Shown here piece by piece: positions 1-7,715 of a stretch of 25,628 nucleotides of DNA. Source of the DNA: an uncultured Georgenia sp. (GTDB taxonomy: Bacteria > Actinomycetota > Actinomycetes > Actinomycetales > Actinomycetaceae). How positions within the stretch are numbered: position 1 is the first letter of the stretch; the number at the start of each line of letters is the position of its first letter. The stretch lies in assembly GCF_937958535.1 (NCBI RefSeq), contig NZ_CALGNQ010000159.1, positions 1-25,628 on the forward strand. Direction: 5' to 3'. The notes below the pieces were generated by a model. That model made no database searches, was not told the DNA's origin, and was given only the letters and a program-made list of their open reading frames with translations. The translations under genes and the position numbers were made by a program.

Positions 1-139
1 GCCGGTGACGGCCTCGTCCACCTCCCCCACCGCAGCCGGTGACGGCCTCGTCCACCTCCCCCACCGCAGCCGGTGACGGCCTCGTCCACGTCGCCCACCG
101 CGGCCGGCAGCGGCACGGCAGTCCGCGTCGCCCACCGCA
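1..139. repeat. 34-bp tandem repeat array, about four copies
   Basis: Copies 1-34 and 35-68 are identical. Copy 69-102 differs at a few positions, and 103-139 is a degenerate 37-base copy. There are no spacers, and 34 is not a multiple of three, so this is a noncoding tandem repeat and not a CRISPR or a protein repeat. It begins 12 bases after the stop codon of the SUMF1-like gene. The array touches the window edge, so true copy number is unknown; bases 1-55 equal 35-89 exactly. Confidence 0.9.
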
Positions 140-150
140 GCCCCGCCGCG

Positions 151-825
151 TCATGGCAGCGAGCGCGCCACCCGGAAGCCGACGTCCTCGATCGCGAAGG
201 TCGGGTGGCTGCGCCGCCGCACACCGGCGCGACAGCTCCACTCCCGGTCGCTCCAGCCGCCGCCGCGCAGCACCCGGTACTCGCCGTAGACCTCGGGGTC
301 GTAGCGCTCGAGGCACCACTCCCACACGTTGCCGAGCATGTCGTGCAGACCCCAGGCGTTGGGCGCCTTGCCGCCGACCGGCCGGACCCGGTCACCGGAG
401 TTGTCGGCGTACCAGGCGATCTCGTCGAGCGGTGCGTACCGCGGCCCGGTGGTCCCGGCCCGGCAGGCGTGCTCCCACTCCGCCTCCCGCGGCAGCCGGT
501 ACCCGTCCCCGTGGTCGTCGACGGCCACGGTTTCGCCATCCACCGCGTAGACCGGGGCCCTTCCCTCCCGCCGCGACAGGGCGTTGCAGAAGCGCACCGC
601 GTCGAACCACGACACCGTCTCGACGGGCAGCTCGTGGCCGGTGGCCATGCTCGGCGACTCCCCGACGACGTCGCGGTACTGCCGCTGGGTCACCGGGACC
701 CGGCCGAGCAGGAACGGGGCGACGTCGACGCGCCACCGGGTCCTGGTCCGACGGTCGGCCAACTCGACGGTCCCGCCCGGGACGCGTACCAGGTCGAGGC
801 CGCCCGGTCGGTCGGAGGCGGGCAT
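151..825 (-). CDS. SUMF1 / formylglycine-generating-enzyme-like protein
   Basis: A 224-residue SUMF1-domain (C-type-lectin-like fold) protein. Visible family marks are the N-terminal PVTQRQYRDVVG stretch, the VSWFDAVRFCNALS segment, LPREAEWEHACRAGT, NAWGLHDMLGNVWEWC, a GGGW segment and the terminal GFRVARS. True formylglycine-generating enzymes oxidise a sulfatase cysteine using two active-site cysteines in a GGS-x-x-C-x4-C segment. Here the matching segment reads GGGWSDREWSC: the second cysteine is kept and the first is Asp, so canonical copper-dependent activity is doubtful, and no sulfatase is nearby. I chose the ATG at 825 because TAGGCT sits exactly 7 bases before it (leaderless layout); an in-frame GTG at 843 lies upstream. 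Family call is strong; function is unknown. Confidence 0.85.
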   Translation of the reverse strand: MPASDRPGGLDLVRVPGGTVELADRRTRTRWRVDVAPFLLGRVPVTQRQYRDVVGESPSMATGHELPVETVSWFDAVRFCNALSRREGRAPVYAVDGETVAVDDHGDGYRLPREAEWEHACRAGTTGPRYAPLDEIAWYADNSGDRVRPVGGKAPNAWGLHDMLGNVWEWCLERYDPEVYGEYRVLRGGGWSDREWSCRAGVRRRSHPTFAIEDVGFRVARSLP

Positions 826-832
826 ACCGCGG

Positions 833-838
833 AGCCTA
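833..838 (-). promoter_or_regulatory. -10 box TAGGCT, leaderless start of SUMF1-like gene
   Basis: TAGGCT on the minus strand is followed by 7 bases and then ATG at 825. No Shine-Dalgarno sequence precedes the ATG, which fits transcription starting at or next to the start codon. No clear -35 box is visible. Confidence 0.5.
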
Positions 839-890
839 GTCACCGCGGGCGCTCAGCCCGGCCCGCCGGATGCGCCGTGCCCGCGCCGTC

Positions 891-944
891 GGGAAGTGAG
901 CTCTCGGCGAGAAATGAGCCCTCGACGGGAGGTGGGGGCCGATG
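891..944. repeat. Imperfect 18-bp intergenic repeat, about 2.5 units
   Basis: Units at 891-908 and 909-926 match at 14 of 18 positions (both contain ATGAG or GTGAG followed by a CTC-G core); 927-944 is a weaker third unit. The repeat sits between the end of the ABC permease gene (959) and the start of the SUMF1-like gene. It has no hairpin with a T-tract, so I do not call it a terminator. Confidence 0.5.
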
Positions 945-958
945 TCGCTGGGTGAGGG

Positions 959-2524
959 TCAGCGGCGGATCCGGGCGAGGACCTCCGGGCCGCGGCTGTC
1001 GAGCAGCCGACCGCCGACGGCGACGCCGGCGACGGTGAGCGCCGCGCCGAGGGCGAGCCCACCGCCGAGGGTGACCCAGGCGGCCGCGGCGCTGCCCGTG
1101 AGGGCGAGGACGAACGGCACGGCCAGCGGCGCGGCGGCGACGGCGGTCGCCGTCCCGGTCACCATCTGGGAGGCGAACAGCTGCATCCCCACCCCGGGCG
1201 GGACGGCGTTGGGGTTCTCCCCCGGCGCCGGCGCCCAGTACGGGGCGATGACGGCGGCGACCGACGAGACGCCGTACCCCGCGCCGAGCACCGCCACCCC
1301 GGTGCCGACGAGAGCGGGGACCATGTCGCCGCGGTCGGCGAGCAGCCCACCGGCGACGGCGGCCGCGACGACGAGCGGCAGCCCCCACACCGCCGAGCCC
1401 AGGACCCGGCCCGCCCGGTCCACCCGGCCCGGGACGTGGGCGGCGAGGTGGAGCCACCACGGGTCGGCGTCGTAGGCGAGGTCGTTGTGCAGGCCCCAGC
1501 CGAGGAAGAAGGCGATGACCGGCGCGAGCCCGAGCGCCCACATCTCCAGGCTCATGAACCCGGCGAGGACGAGCACGAGCCCGAGCAGCGGGAGGACGAC
1601 GACCATGACGACGCTGAGCGCGTACCGGGGGTCGCGCCGCCAGTAGGTCAGGCAGCGCTGCGCGACCGCTCCCGTCGGGCCGGGGAGCCAGGTGAGCAGC
1701 CCGCGCCGTCCGCTCGTCGTCGCCCGCCCGCTCACCGGGGGCCGCACGAGCTGGCGGTCGAGCAGTGCACCCCACACGCGCATGAGCAGCGGCAGCAGCG
1801 CGGCGCCGAGCAGGAGCTTGCCGACCGCGGCCACGGTGGAGCCGCTCGCGGCGTCCCACGGCGCCGACCACGCCCACCCGAGCGGGGTCCATCCGAGGAC
1901 CCGGGCGACGGGGCGCAGGGTCTCGACGCCGAGGTGGAAAGCCCCGTTCGTCAGCATGAGCGGGAGCAGGGAGGCGACGGTGACGACGAGCAGACCGACG
2001 CTGACGAGCAGCTCCCGCGAGCGCCGTCCACCCTGGAGCACGGCGAGGACGGTGCCGGCGGCCCGGCCTCCGACGAGGCAGGTGAGCAGGCCGACGATGC
2101 CGCCGAGCAGGGCGACGACGGCGCTGATCACGTCGCGCGACCAGACCACGGTGGTGCCGAGCGCCGCCACCGCGGTGACCACGGCCGGTACGCCGACCAG
2201 ACCGCCGAGCAGGAGACCGGTGAGGAGCCGGCGGCGCGGCACGGCGAAGGTGACGAAACGGGCGGGGTCGAGGGTCTGGTCCCCGCCGATGCTGCCGAGC
2301 GGGGAGAGCAGCCAGCCGACGACGAGGCCCGCCCCGAGCACGGTGACCCAGGTGCCGGCGTCGTCCACCGTGAGCGTGCGCAGGTAGGCGAACCCGACGA
2401 CGACCAACGCGAGGAGGAGGACCCCGCCGAGCACGGACGCGACGAGCCCGAGGACCTGGCCGATGCTGCCACGGAGCTGGTTGCGCAGGAGGGTGAGCTT
2501 GAGCCGGACTAGGTGTGCAGCCAC
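959..2524 (-). CDS. ABC transporter permease, polytopic membrane protein
   Basis: A 521-residue hydrophobic protein with roughly ten or more predicted membrane segments, for example around VLGLVASVLGGVLLLALVVV near the N-terminus and a long loop ending in LTYWRRDPRYALSVV mid-protein. This resembles ABC-2-type exporter permeases of actinobacteria; the substrate cannot be read from sequence. Its GTG start at 2524 overlaps the end of the ATPase gene by 16 bases and is preceded by a strong Shine-Dalgarno (AGGTGGAGGGG, about 5 bases away), so the two genes are translationally coupled and form one transporter. The last residues, ARIRR, are cytoplasmic-type basic residues. Confidence 0.85.
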   Translation of the reverse strand: MAAHLVRLKLTLLRNQLRGSIGQVLGLVASVLGGVLLLALVVVGFAYLRTLTVDDAGTWVTVLGAGLVVGWLLSPLGSIGGDQTLDPARFVTFAVPRRRLLTGLLLGGLVGVPAVVTAVAALGTTVVWSRDVISAVVALLGGIVGLLTCLVGGRAAGTVLAVLQGGRRSRELLVSVGLLVVTVASLLPLMLTNGAFHLGVETLRPVARVLGWTPLGWAWSAPWDAASGSTVAAVGKLLLGAALLPLLMRVWGALLDRQLVRPPVSGRATTSGRRGLLTWLPGPTGAVAQRCLTYWRRDPRYALSVVMVVVLPLLGLVLVLAGFMSLEMWALGLAPVIAFFLGWGLHNDLAYDADPWWLHLAAHVPGRVDRAGRVLGSAVWGLPLVVAAAVAGGLLADRGDMVPALVGTGVAVLGAGYGVSSVAAVIAPYWAPAPGENPNAVPPGVGMQLFASQMVTGTATAVAAAPLAVPFVLALTGSAAAAWVTLGGGLALGAALTVAGVAVGGRLLDSRGPEVLARIRR

Positions 2525-3276
2525 TCCAGCCCCTCCACCTCGTCGCGGGCGCCGCCGACGAGCTCGACGAAGCGGTCCTGCAGGCTGCGTCCGGCGCGCA
2601 CCGCGTCCAGCGTCCCGGCCGCGCGGACCTGCCCGTCGGCCATGACGGCGACATGGTCGCACAGACCCTCGACCAGCTCCATGACGTGGCTGGAAAGGAC
2701 GACGGTGCCGCCGTTGTCGACGAAGGTGCGCAGGATGCGCCGGATGGTCATGCCGGAGACTGGGTCGACGGCCTCGAACGGCTCGTCGAGCACGAGCACG
2801 GGCGGCGCGTGGACGAGGGCGGTGGCCAGCGCGATCTTCTTCGTCATCCCGGCGGAGTAGTCGACGACGAGGACGTCGGCCGCGTCGGCGAGGTCGAGCG
2901 CGGCGAGCAGGGCGGCACGCCGCTCGGCGACGACCGCCGGGTCCATGCCGCGCAGCACACCCGCGTAGTGGATGAGCTCGGCGCCGGAGAGCCGGTCGAA
3001 GAGCTTCATCCCGTCGGGCAGGATGCCGAGCTTGCGTTTGCCGGCGACCGGGTCGGCCCACAGGTCGGTGCCCTGGACGTACACCTGCCCGGCGTCGGGG
3101 CGCAGCAGGCCGGTCGCCATGGACAGCAGCGTCGTCTTGCCGGCGCCGTTCGGTCCGACCAGTCCGAAGAAGGACCCCGCCGGGACGTCGAGGTCGACGC
3201 CCGCGACGGCCACCTTGGGCCCGAAGTGCTTCACCATGCCGCGCAGCGCCAGGGCGGGCGGCCTCGTCGTCTCCAC
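2509..3276 (-). CDS. ABC transporter ATP-binding protein
   Basis: A 255-residue ABC ATPase that powers the adjacent permease. Visible motifs in order: Walker A GPNGAGKTT, a Q-loop region where ILPDGM stands in place of the usual LPQ/LPE, a degenerate signature VDYSAGMTKK, Walker B VLVLDEPFEAVDP, and the H-loop VVLSSHVMELVE. The YSxGM signature is common in ABC-2 export ATPases. The start is taken as GTG 3276, with TACGAT 6 bases upstream and no Shine-Dalgarno, suggesting a leaderless mRNA; an ATG at 3237 would remove the first beta strand. The reading frame stays open far upstream but crosses the divergent hydrolase gene, so that extension is not real. Confidence 0.9.
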   Translation of the reverse strand: METTRPPALALRGMVKHFGPKVAVAGVDLDVPAGSFFGLVGPNGAGKTTLLSMATGLLRPDAGQVYVQGTDLWADPVAGKRKLGILPDGMKLFDRLSGAELIHYAGVLRGMDPAVVAERRAALLAALDLADAADVLVVDYSAGMTKKIALATALVHAPPVLVLDEPFEAVDPVSGMTIRRILRTFVDNGGTVVLSSHVMELVEGLCDHVAVMADGQVRAAGTLDAVRAGRSLQDRFVELVGGARDEVEGLEWLHT

Positions 3277-3282
3277 CCGTCC

Positions 3283-3288
3283 ATCGTA
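3283..3288 (-). promoter_or_regulatory. -10 box TACGAT for the ABC transporter operon
   Basis: TACGAT on the minus strand is followed by 6 bases and then the GTG start of the ATPase, consistent with a leaderless transcript. No convincing -35 hexamer is visible 16-18 bases upstream. Confidence 0.45.
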
Positions 3289-3304
3289 GGTGCCCGCCCG
3301 ATGA

Positions 3305-3330
3305 CTTCCGGCCGACGCGGCGGTCGGAAG
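3305..3330. promoter_or_regulatory. Inverted repeat, possible operator
   Basis: The arms CTTCCGGCCG (3305-3314) and CGGTCGGAAG (3321-3330) pair over 10 positions with one G-T, separated by 6 bases. The element lies in the 90-base divergent region between the ABC operon and the alpha/beta hydrolase, just upstream of the ABC -10 box, where a repressor site could control both directions. No regulator gene is adjacent. Confidence 0.35.
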
Positions 3331-3366
3331 CAGTGAACCGTCCGACCACGAGACAACGGAGCGACC

Positions 3367-4245
3367 ATGACCCAGACCGCGCTGGAGACCCGGACCCTCG
3401 ACGTCCCGGGCGCCACCCTGACCTACGACGTCCGCGGCCCGCTGCCGACGGCGGACGGTGCACCGCCGCTCCTCATGGTCGGCCAGCCGATGGACGCCAC
3501 CGGGTTCGGCACGCTGGCCTCCTTCTTCCCCGACCGCACCGTGGTGACCTACGACCCGCGCGGACTCGGGCGCAGCGTGCGGCACGACGGCGTGCAGACC
3601 CAGACCCCGGAGCAGCAGGCCGACGACCTCCACCGGCTCATCGGCGCCCTCGGCGTGGGTCCGGTGGACCTGCTCGGCAGCAGCGGCGGGGCGGTGACGG
3701 CGCTGTGCCTCGTCGCGACGCACCCCGCCGACGTGCGCCTCCTCGTCGCGCACGAGCCGCCGCTCCGGGCGATCCTCCCGGACGCGGAGCGGGCCACGGC
3801 GGCGTGGCGGCGCGTGCAGGAGACGTATGCCGAGCGCGGCTGGGGCTGGGGGATGGCCGGGTTCATCGCCCTGACGTCGTGGCAGGGCGAGATCCCCGCC
3901 GACTTCGGCACGGTGCCCACCGACCCCGCGGCCTTCGGGCTGCCCACGGACGACGACGGCTCCCGCGACGACCCGCTGCTCTCCGGCGTCGCGGAGGCCA
4001 TCACCGCATACCGGCCCGACGTCGCGGCGCTCACCGCGGCACCGACCCGGGTGGTCGTGGCCGCCGGCATCGAGAGCAAGGGGACGATGACCTGGCGCAC
4101 GAGCGAGGCGCTCGCCGCACAGCTCGGGCAGGAGCTCGTCGTCTTCCCGAGCAACCACGGCGGGTTCCTCGGTGGTGAGTTCGGGCAGATTGGGCAGCCG
4201 GAGGCGTTCGCTGCCCGGCTCCGGGAGGTCCTCGCCACCGGCTGA
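3367..4245 (+). CDS. Alpha/beta hydrolase
   Basis: A 292-residue alpha/beta-hydrolase-fold enzyme. The nucleophile elbow G-S-S-G-G places the catalytic serine at about residue 106; the likely catalytic histidine is H264 in SNHGGF near the C-terminus. The oxyanion-side strand reads LLMVGQPM and the TYDPRGLGRS segment is typical of the family. The product is soluble with no signal peptide. It is transcribed divergently from the ABC exporter. An ATG start is preceded by a modest GGAG-like site. Substrate cannot be predicted; esterase or haloperoxidase-like members share these features. Confidence 0.88.
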   Translation: MTQTALETRTLDVPGATLTYDVRGPLPTADGAPPLLMVGQPMDATGFGTLASFFPDRTVVTYDPRGLGRSVRHDGVQTQTPEQQADDLHRLIGALGVGPVDLLGSSGGAVTALCLVATHPADVRLLVAHEPPLRAILPDAERATAAWRRVQETYAERGWGWGMAGFIALTSWQGEIPADFGTVPTDPAAFGLPTDDDGSRDDPLLSGVAEAITAYRPDVAALTAAPTRVVVAAGIESKGTMTWRTSEALAAQLGQELVVFPSNHGGFLGGEFGQIGQPEAFAARLREVLATG

Positions 4246-4324
4246 CCGGGCCACGACGGTCGGGGCGTCCTCCCGTGCCGGCCGCACCGAGGCGGCCCCC
4301 GAGACCGTCCCCGTGAAACGCGAC

Positions 4325-4354
4325 GAGGCCGCCTCCCGTGCGGGAGGCGGCCTC
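4325..4354 (-). terminator. Terminator downstream of tmRNA
   Basis: A perfect 13-bp stem (4325-4337 with 4342-4354) and a 4-base loop begin 9 bases beyond the tmRNA 3' end. On the minus strand the stem is followed by a GTCGCGTTTC tail with only a short T-run. The same hairpin could also act for the convergent hydrolase gene. Confidence 0.7.
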
Positions 4355-4362
4355 GGCAGAAG

Positions 4363-4726
4363 TGGAGATGGCGGGAATCGAACCCGCGTCCGACGGCGTG
4401 GAACCAGAGCTTCTCCGGGTGCAGTCTGCTGCGATTTTCTCGGCCCCAGCGATCACGCAGACAAGTCGCTGACGGGCTCAGTCACCTGGGAGTCCCCGCA
4501 GCCCCGGTGACGAGGGCTGCGAGCAGTGGCTCTCTAGCTGACGCCAGGATCCGGGTCGAGAGCTAGCCCGGGCTGACGGACTTCGCGGCTCGCTCAGGCG
4601 GCGAGGGCGAAGTCGGTGCGCTTGGAATCGGCACCTATTGGTTTGCAGAGGGCGTTGACGAGATGACTCTGCGTCCTCGACCCGCTTCCTCTGGAACGAC
4701 GACCGTCGTCGAAACCGATCATCCCC
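4363..4726 (-). ncRNA. ssrA: tmRNA (transfer-messenger RNA)
   Basis: tmRNA releases ribosomes stalled on broken mRNA and tags the nascent protein for proteolysis. The 5' end GGGGATGATCGGTTTCGAC (minus strand, from 4726) and the 3' end with T-arm GCGGGTTCGATTCCCGC and acceptor strand CATCTCC are both present; GGGGATG pairs with CATCTCC over 7 positions with one G-U. The genome does not encode the terminal CCA. The tag reading frame runs from 4632 down to 4597, encodes ADSKRTDFALAA, and ends with TGA (4594-4596). Length without CCA is 364 bases. Its protein partner gene smpB lies at 6385-6900 on the same strand. Confidence 0.97.
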
Positions 4727-4767
4727 ATGTTCAGTTGACAAGCTCACCGGCCGGGGCCGGCTCCTCC

Positions 4768-4773
4768 ATCATA
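4768..4773 (-). promoter_or_regulatory. -10 box TATGAT, candidate ssrA promoter
   Basis: TATGAT matches the sigma-70 -10 consensus at five of six positions and lies 41 bases before the mature tmRNA 5' end, so the transcript would carry a short 5' leader of the kind RNase P removes. The -35 region is not obvious. It lies in the 73-base gap between the oxidoreductase stop codon and ssrA. Confidence 0.5.
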
Positions 4774-4799
4774 CGTGCTCAACCAGGCACCGTGGGCGT

Positions 4800-5849
4800 C
4801 TATTCCGCCACACCCAGCTCGGCGTCGACGAGCGGCTTGACCCGGGTGCCGAGGAGCTCGATGGCGCGCAGCGACTCCCGCTGCGGCACTCCCGAGTAGT
4901 CCATCTGGAGGTGCTGGCGGTCGTGGCCGAGCGTCTCGTGCAGGGTGAGGATCTTGTCCGCCACGTACTCCGGGGAGCCGACGAAGAAGGCGCCGTGCCG
5001 GCCGGACTGCGCCTCGAAGGAGATCCGGTTGGGTGGGGCGAAGCCGCGTTCGGCGGCGATCCGGGAGGCCGCCGCCAGGTGGTAGGGGTAGAAGAAGTCG
5101 CGGGCCTCGGTGTCGTCCTCGGCGAGGAAGCCGTGGACGGAGATGGTCACCTGCCCCGGTCCGGGGTGGCCTGCCTCGCGTCGTGCCTCGCGGTAGTACT
5201 CCACCAGCGGGGCGAAACGGCGCGGCTCTCCCCCGATGACGGCGAAGTTGACCGGCAGCCCGAGCCGGCCGGCACGCACCGCCGAGGCCGGTGACCCGCC
5301 GGTGGCGATCTCGATCCGCAGGTGCGGCCCGATGTCCGGCTTGTCGACGGGGCGCGGGAGTACGACGGCGTCCCGCAGCGGGGGCCGGAAGCGGCCCGAC
5401 CACGTGATCGGGTGCTCGGCGTCGAGCCGCAGCAGCAGCTCGAGCTTCTCCTCGAAGAGGTCGTCGTAGTCCTCCAGGTTCGCGCCGAAGAGCGGGAAGG
5501 ACTCGATGAACGAGCCGCGGCCGGCGCCGAGCTCGACCCGGCCCTCGGAGAGCTGGTCCATGGTGGCGAACTGCTGGAAGACGCGCACCGGGTCCTCGGT
5601 GGACAGCACGGTGACGGCGGAGCCGACGTGGATGCGCCGGGTCTGGGCGAGCGCGGCAGCGATGGCGGTGGCCGGCGAGGAGATGGCGTAGTCGGGCCGG
5701 TGGTGCTCACCGATGCCCGCGTAGTCGAGCCCGACCTCCTCGGCGAGCCGGACCCGCTCGAGGATCTCGCGGATCCGCTGCCCCGGGCCGACCGGCTCGG
5801 CGCCGGGGCGTAGGTCGAGGTCGCCGAAGGTGTAGAACCCGAGCCGCAT
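4800..5849 (-). CDS. LLM-class flavin-dependent oxidoreductase
   Basis: A 349-residue luciferase-like monooxygenase (TIM-barrel, FMN or F420 dependent). Family marks are MRLGFYTFGD at the N-terminus, AEEVGLDYAGIGEHHRPDY, the strand HVGSAVTVLSTEDPVRVFQQ, the ELGAGRGSF segment and EIATGGSPASAVRAGRLGLP. The GEHH motif is the canonical histidine-containing turn of this family. Natural substrate is unknown. The ATG has a GGGGA ribosome site 5 bases upstream. It starts 31 bases after the DoxX-like gene and is probably co-transcribed with it. Confidence 0.92.
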   Translation of the reverse strand: MRLGFYTFGDLDLRPGAEPVGPGQRIREILERVRLAEEVGLDYAGIGEHHRPDYAISSPATAIAAALAQTRRIHVGSAVTVLSTEDPVRVFQQFATMDQLSEGRVELGAGRGSFIESFPLFGANLEDYDDLFEEKLELLLRLDAEHPITWSGRFRPPLRDAVVLPRPVDKPDIGPHLRIEIATGGSPASAVRAGRLGLPVNFAVIGGEPRRFAPLVEYYREARREAGHPGPGQVTISVHGFLAEDDTEARDFFYPYHLAAASRIAAERGFAPPNRISFEAQSGRHGAFFVGSPEYVADKILTLHETLGHDRQHLQMDYSGVPQRESLRAIELLGTRVKPLVDAELGVAE

Positions 5850-5880
5850 CGTCGTCCCCGTCGCTGCGTCGCGCCCGGGA

Positions 5881-6306
5881 CTACTTCTGCTTGGAGGTCA
5901 GCGCGTCGAGGACGAGCCCGAGCCCGATGCCGAGGAGGAAGACGTCCTTGGCCAGGCCGGTGCCCTCGGCGGTGGGCCGGAAGCCGTCGTCCTCCGTCAT
6001 CCCCGGCGTGTTGAGGTACATCCGCACGAGTCCGGCGGAGAACGCCGTCAACCCCAGCCCGGCCAGCCACGACGGCACGAACGGCAGGAGCAGCGCCGCG
6101 CCCAGCGCGGTCTCCCCGGTGGAGAGCAGCTTGGCGAAGTCGCGCGCGGACATCTCCTTCAGCTGCGGCAGGGCGTGGGCGGCCATCGCCTGCATCCCGG
6201 CCGCCGCCTCGTCGTCGACGCCGCGCTTGTTCAGCCCGGAGTTGAGGATGTACACGCCCGCGGCGAGCCGGGGCGGCACGTGACGGAGCTTGATCGGCAG
6301 ACCCAT
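5881..6306 (-). CDS. DoxX-like membrane protein
   Basis: A 141-residue small membrane protein with DoxX-family layout: an N-terminal RLAAGVYILNSGLNKRG segment resembling the first DoxX helix, hydrophobic helices around ETALGAALLLPFVPSWLAGL and a final helix around VFLLGIGLGLVLDAL. The biochemical role is unknown; DoxX proteins are often linked to oxidative or respiratory stress. The ATG at 6306 has a strong ribosome site (AAGGGGGAG, 6 bases away), which decides against the upstream in-frame start at 6348. It lies between smpB and the flavin oxidoreductase on the same strand. Confidence 0.75.
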   Translation of the reverse strand: MGLPIKLRHVPPRLAAGVYILNSGLNKRGVDDEAAAGMQAMAAHALPQLKEMSARDFAKLLSTGETALGAALLLPFVPSWLAGLGLTAFSAGLVRMYLNTPGMTEDDGFRPTAEGTGLAKDVFLLGIGLGLVLDALTSKQK

Positions 6307-6384
6307 GGTCGTCTCCCCCTTGGCGTGGATCGGTGGCTGTGCCCCCAACCTAGCCCCGGCGCCGCGCGGCCGCCGCCGGTGCGG

Positions 6385-6900
6385 TCAGCGGTTGACGCGC
6401 AGGCTCATGGCGCGCTGCGCCTCGCGCTCGTCCTGCTTCTCCCGCAGGGCGTGGCGCTTGTCGTACTCCTTCTTGCCGCGGGCGAGGGCGATGAGGACCT
6501 TCGCGCGCCCCCGGATGAAGTAGAGCTCCAGCGGGACGATGGTGTAGCCCTTCTCCCGGCTCTTGCCGGCGAGCTTGTCGATCTCGGCCCGGTGCAGGAG
6601 GAGCTTGCGCTTGCGGCGCACCGCGTGGTTGGTCCACGTGCCCTGGCTGTACTCGGGGATGTGGACGCCGTGCAGCCATGCCTCCCCGCCGTCGATCTCC
6701 ACCCAGCCGTCGACCAGGGAGGCGCGCCCCATGCGCAGCGACTTCACCTCGGTGCCGGTGAGCACGATGCCCGCCTCGTAGGTGTCGTCGATGTGGTAGT
6801 CGTACCGGGCCTTCTTGTTGCGGGCGACCACGCTGCGCTTGTCGGCCTCGGCCTTGGCCTTCTCGGCCGCGGTGGGCTTGCGTGGCTTGGTCGGGGACAC
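6385..6900 (-). CDS. smpB: SsrA-binding protein SmpB
   Basis: The protein partner of tmRNA: it binds the tRNA-like domain of ssrA and mimics the missing anticodon arm in the stalled ribosome. The 171-residue product carries [41 protein letters not shown], the [13 protein letters not shown] segment, KLLLHRAEI, and the basic C-terminal tail around [15 protein letters not shown] that enters the mRNA channel. The GTG start at 6900 is chosen because GAAGGAG lies about 8 bases upstream; an ATG at 6972 would overlap the likely promoter. ssrA is 1.7 kb downstream. Confidence 0.97.
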   Translation of the reverse strand: MSPTKPRKPTAAEKAKAEADKRSVVARNKKARYDYHIDDTYEAGIVLTGTEVKSLRMGRASLVDGWVEIDGGEAWLHGVHIPEYSQGTWTNHAVRRKRKLLLHRAEIDKLAGKSREKGYTIVPLELYFIRGRAKVLIALARGKKEYDKRHALREKQDEREAQRAMSLRVNR

Positions 6901-6957
6901 CGGTGGGCTCCTTCGGGACGTGCTCGGCGCCGGTGGGCGCGGGATGTGCGACGTTCC

Positions 6958-6986
6958 AGCGTAGTCCAGCATCCGGCCCCGGTCGC
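6958..6986 (-). promoter_or_regulatory. Candidate smpB promoter
   Basis: On the minus strand GCGACC (6981-6986) is separated by 17 bases from TACGCT (6958-6963). The -10 fits TANNNT; the -35 shares GAC with TTGACA. Transcription would start near 6951, giving a leader of about 50 bases before the GTG at 6900. Confidence 0.5.
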
Positions 6987-7066
6987 CTCCTTACCCCGGG
7001 CCCTTGGGCCCAGGATCGCGTGCCGTTGCGCGGCGAGGATGGGACGCACACCACAGGAGGGGTCCG

Positions 7067-7669
7067 ATGAGCCAGCAGGTCCTGCGGCGGACGCTGTCAC
7101 GCGCAGTCGCCGAGGCGGCCGCCGCCGTCGCCCGGGTGGTCGAGCGGCCGCCGACGCCGGAGACGCTGGCCGCGGTCCACGCCGTGCGCTGGCCCGTGCA
7201 CGACGCGGAGTCGCTGCGCGGGCTGGGCCTCCTCGAGGAGTCCCGCTGCTCGGCGGAGGCGGCCGAGCGCCTGGCCGCGGACCACGCGCGGCTGTTCGTC
7301 GGGCGGCCGGGCCGCCGTCCCGTCGCGCCCGCCGACGCCCCTCCCGAGGCCGAGCGGTCACTGCGGCGGTTCCGCGAGGAGGTGGCTGCGGCCGGCATCG
7401 CCCTGCCGGACGCCTCGGCACCGGCCGCCGCGCAGGTGCTCGGGACCTACGCCGCGCTCCTCACCGCGGAGGTCGCCGCACGGGACGCGGCGCGCTGGCG
7501 CCGCGAGCTCGTCGAGGACCACCTCCTCACCTGGGTGGCCCGCTGCCTGAGCCGGGTCCAGCTCGGGGCGCAGACCTTCCTCTACCAGGGGGTCGCCGTG
7601 CTCGGGCTCGCGCTGCTGCGCGCGGTGGCGTCGGCGGCTGGGCCATCGGGAGTGTGCGACGATAGGTGA
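7067..7669 (+). CDS. TorD/DmsD-like molecular chaperone family protein
   Basis: A 200-residue, mostly alpha-helical protein. LAADHARLFVGRP in the first half and EDHLLTWVARCLSRVQ followed by TFLYQGVAVLGLALL near the C-terminus resemble the LF-gp and E/pDHL-x-x-W signatures of the TorD/DmsD/NarJ family, chaperones that insert cofactor into molybdoenzymes. No molybdoenzyme or Tat substrate gene is in the window, so the client is unknown and the function is inferred from motifs only. The ATG at 7067 has AGGAGGGG 5 bases upstream; an earlier ATG at 7004 has none. The bL37 gene follows 46 bases later. Confidence 0.6.
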   Translation: MSQQVLRRTLSRAVAEAAAAVARVVERPPTPETLAAVHAVRWPVHDAESLRGLGLLEESRCSAEAAERLAADHARLFVGRPGRRPVAPADAPPEAERSLRRFREEVAAAGIALPDASAPAAAQVLGTYAALLTAEVAARDAARWRRELVEDHLLTWVARCLSRVQLGAQTFLYQGVAVLGLALLRAVASAAGPSGVCDDR

Positions 7670-7715
7670 CCGTGAATCCGCCCGACCGGGTGGACCGAGC
7701 GAACCGGGAGTGACC

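Noticed and set aside
1..139. CRISPR array
   Set aside because: The 34-bp units are directly adjacent with no spacers, and there are no cas genes.
4246..4324. Second terminator for the alpha/beta hydrolase (GACGGT paired with ACCGTC)
   Set aside because: The arms pair only with a bulge and a long loop and no T-tract follows; the perfect hairpin at 4325-4354 is a better candidate.
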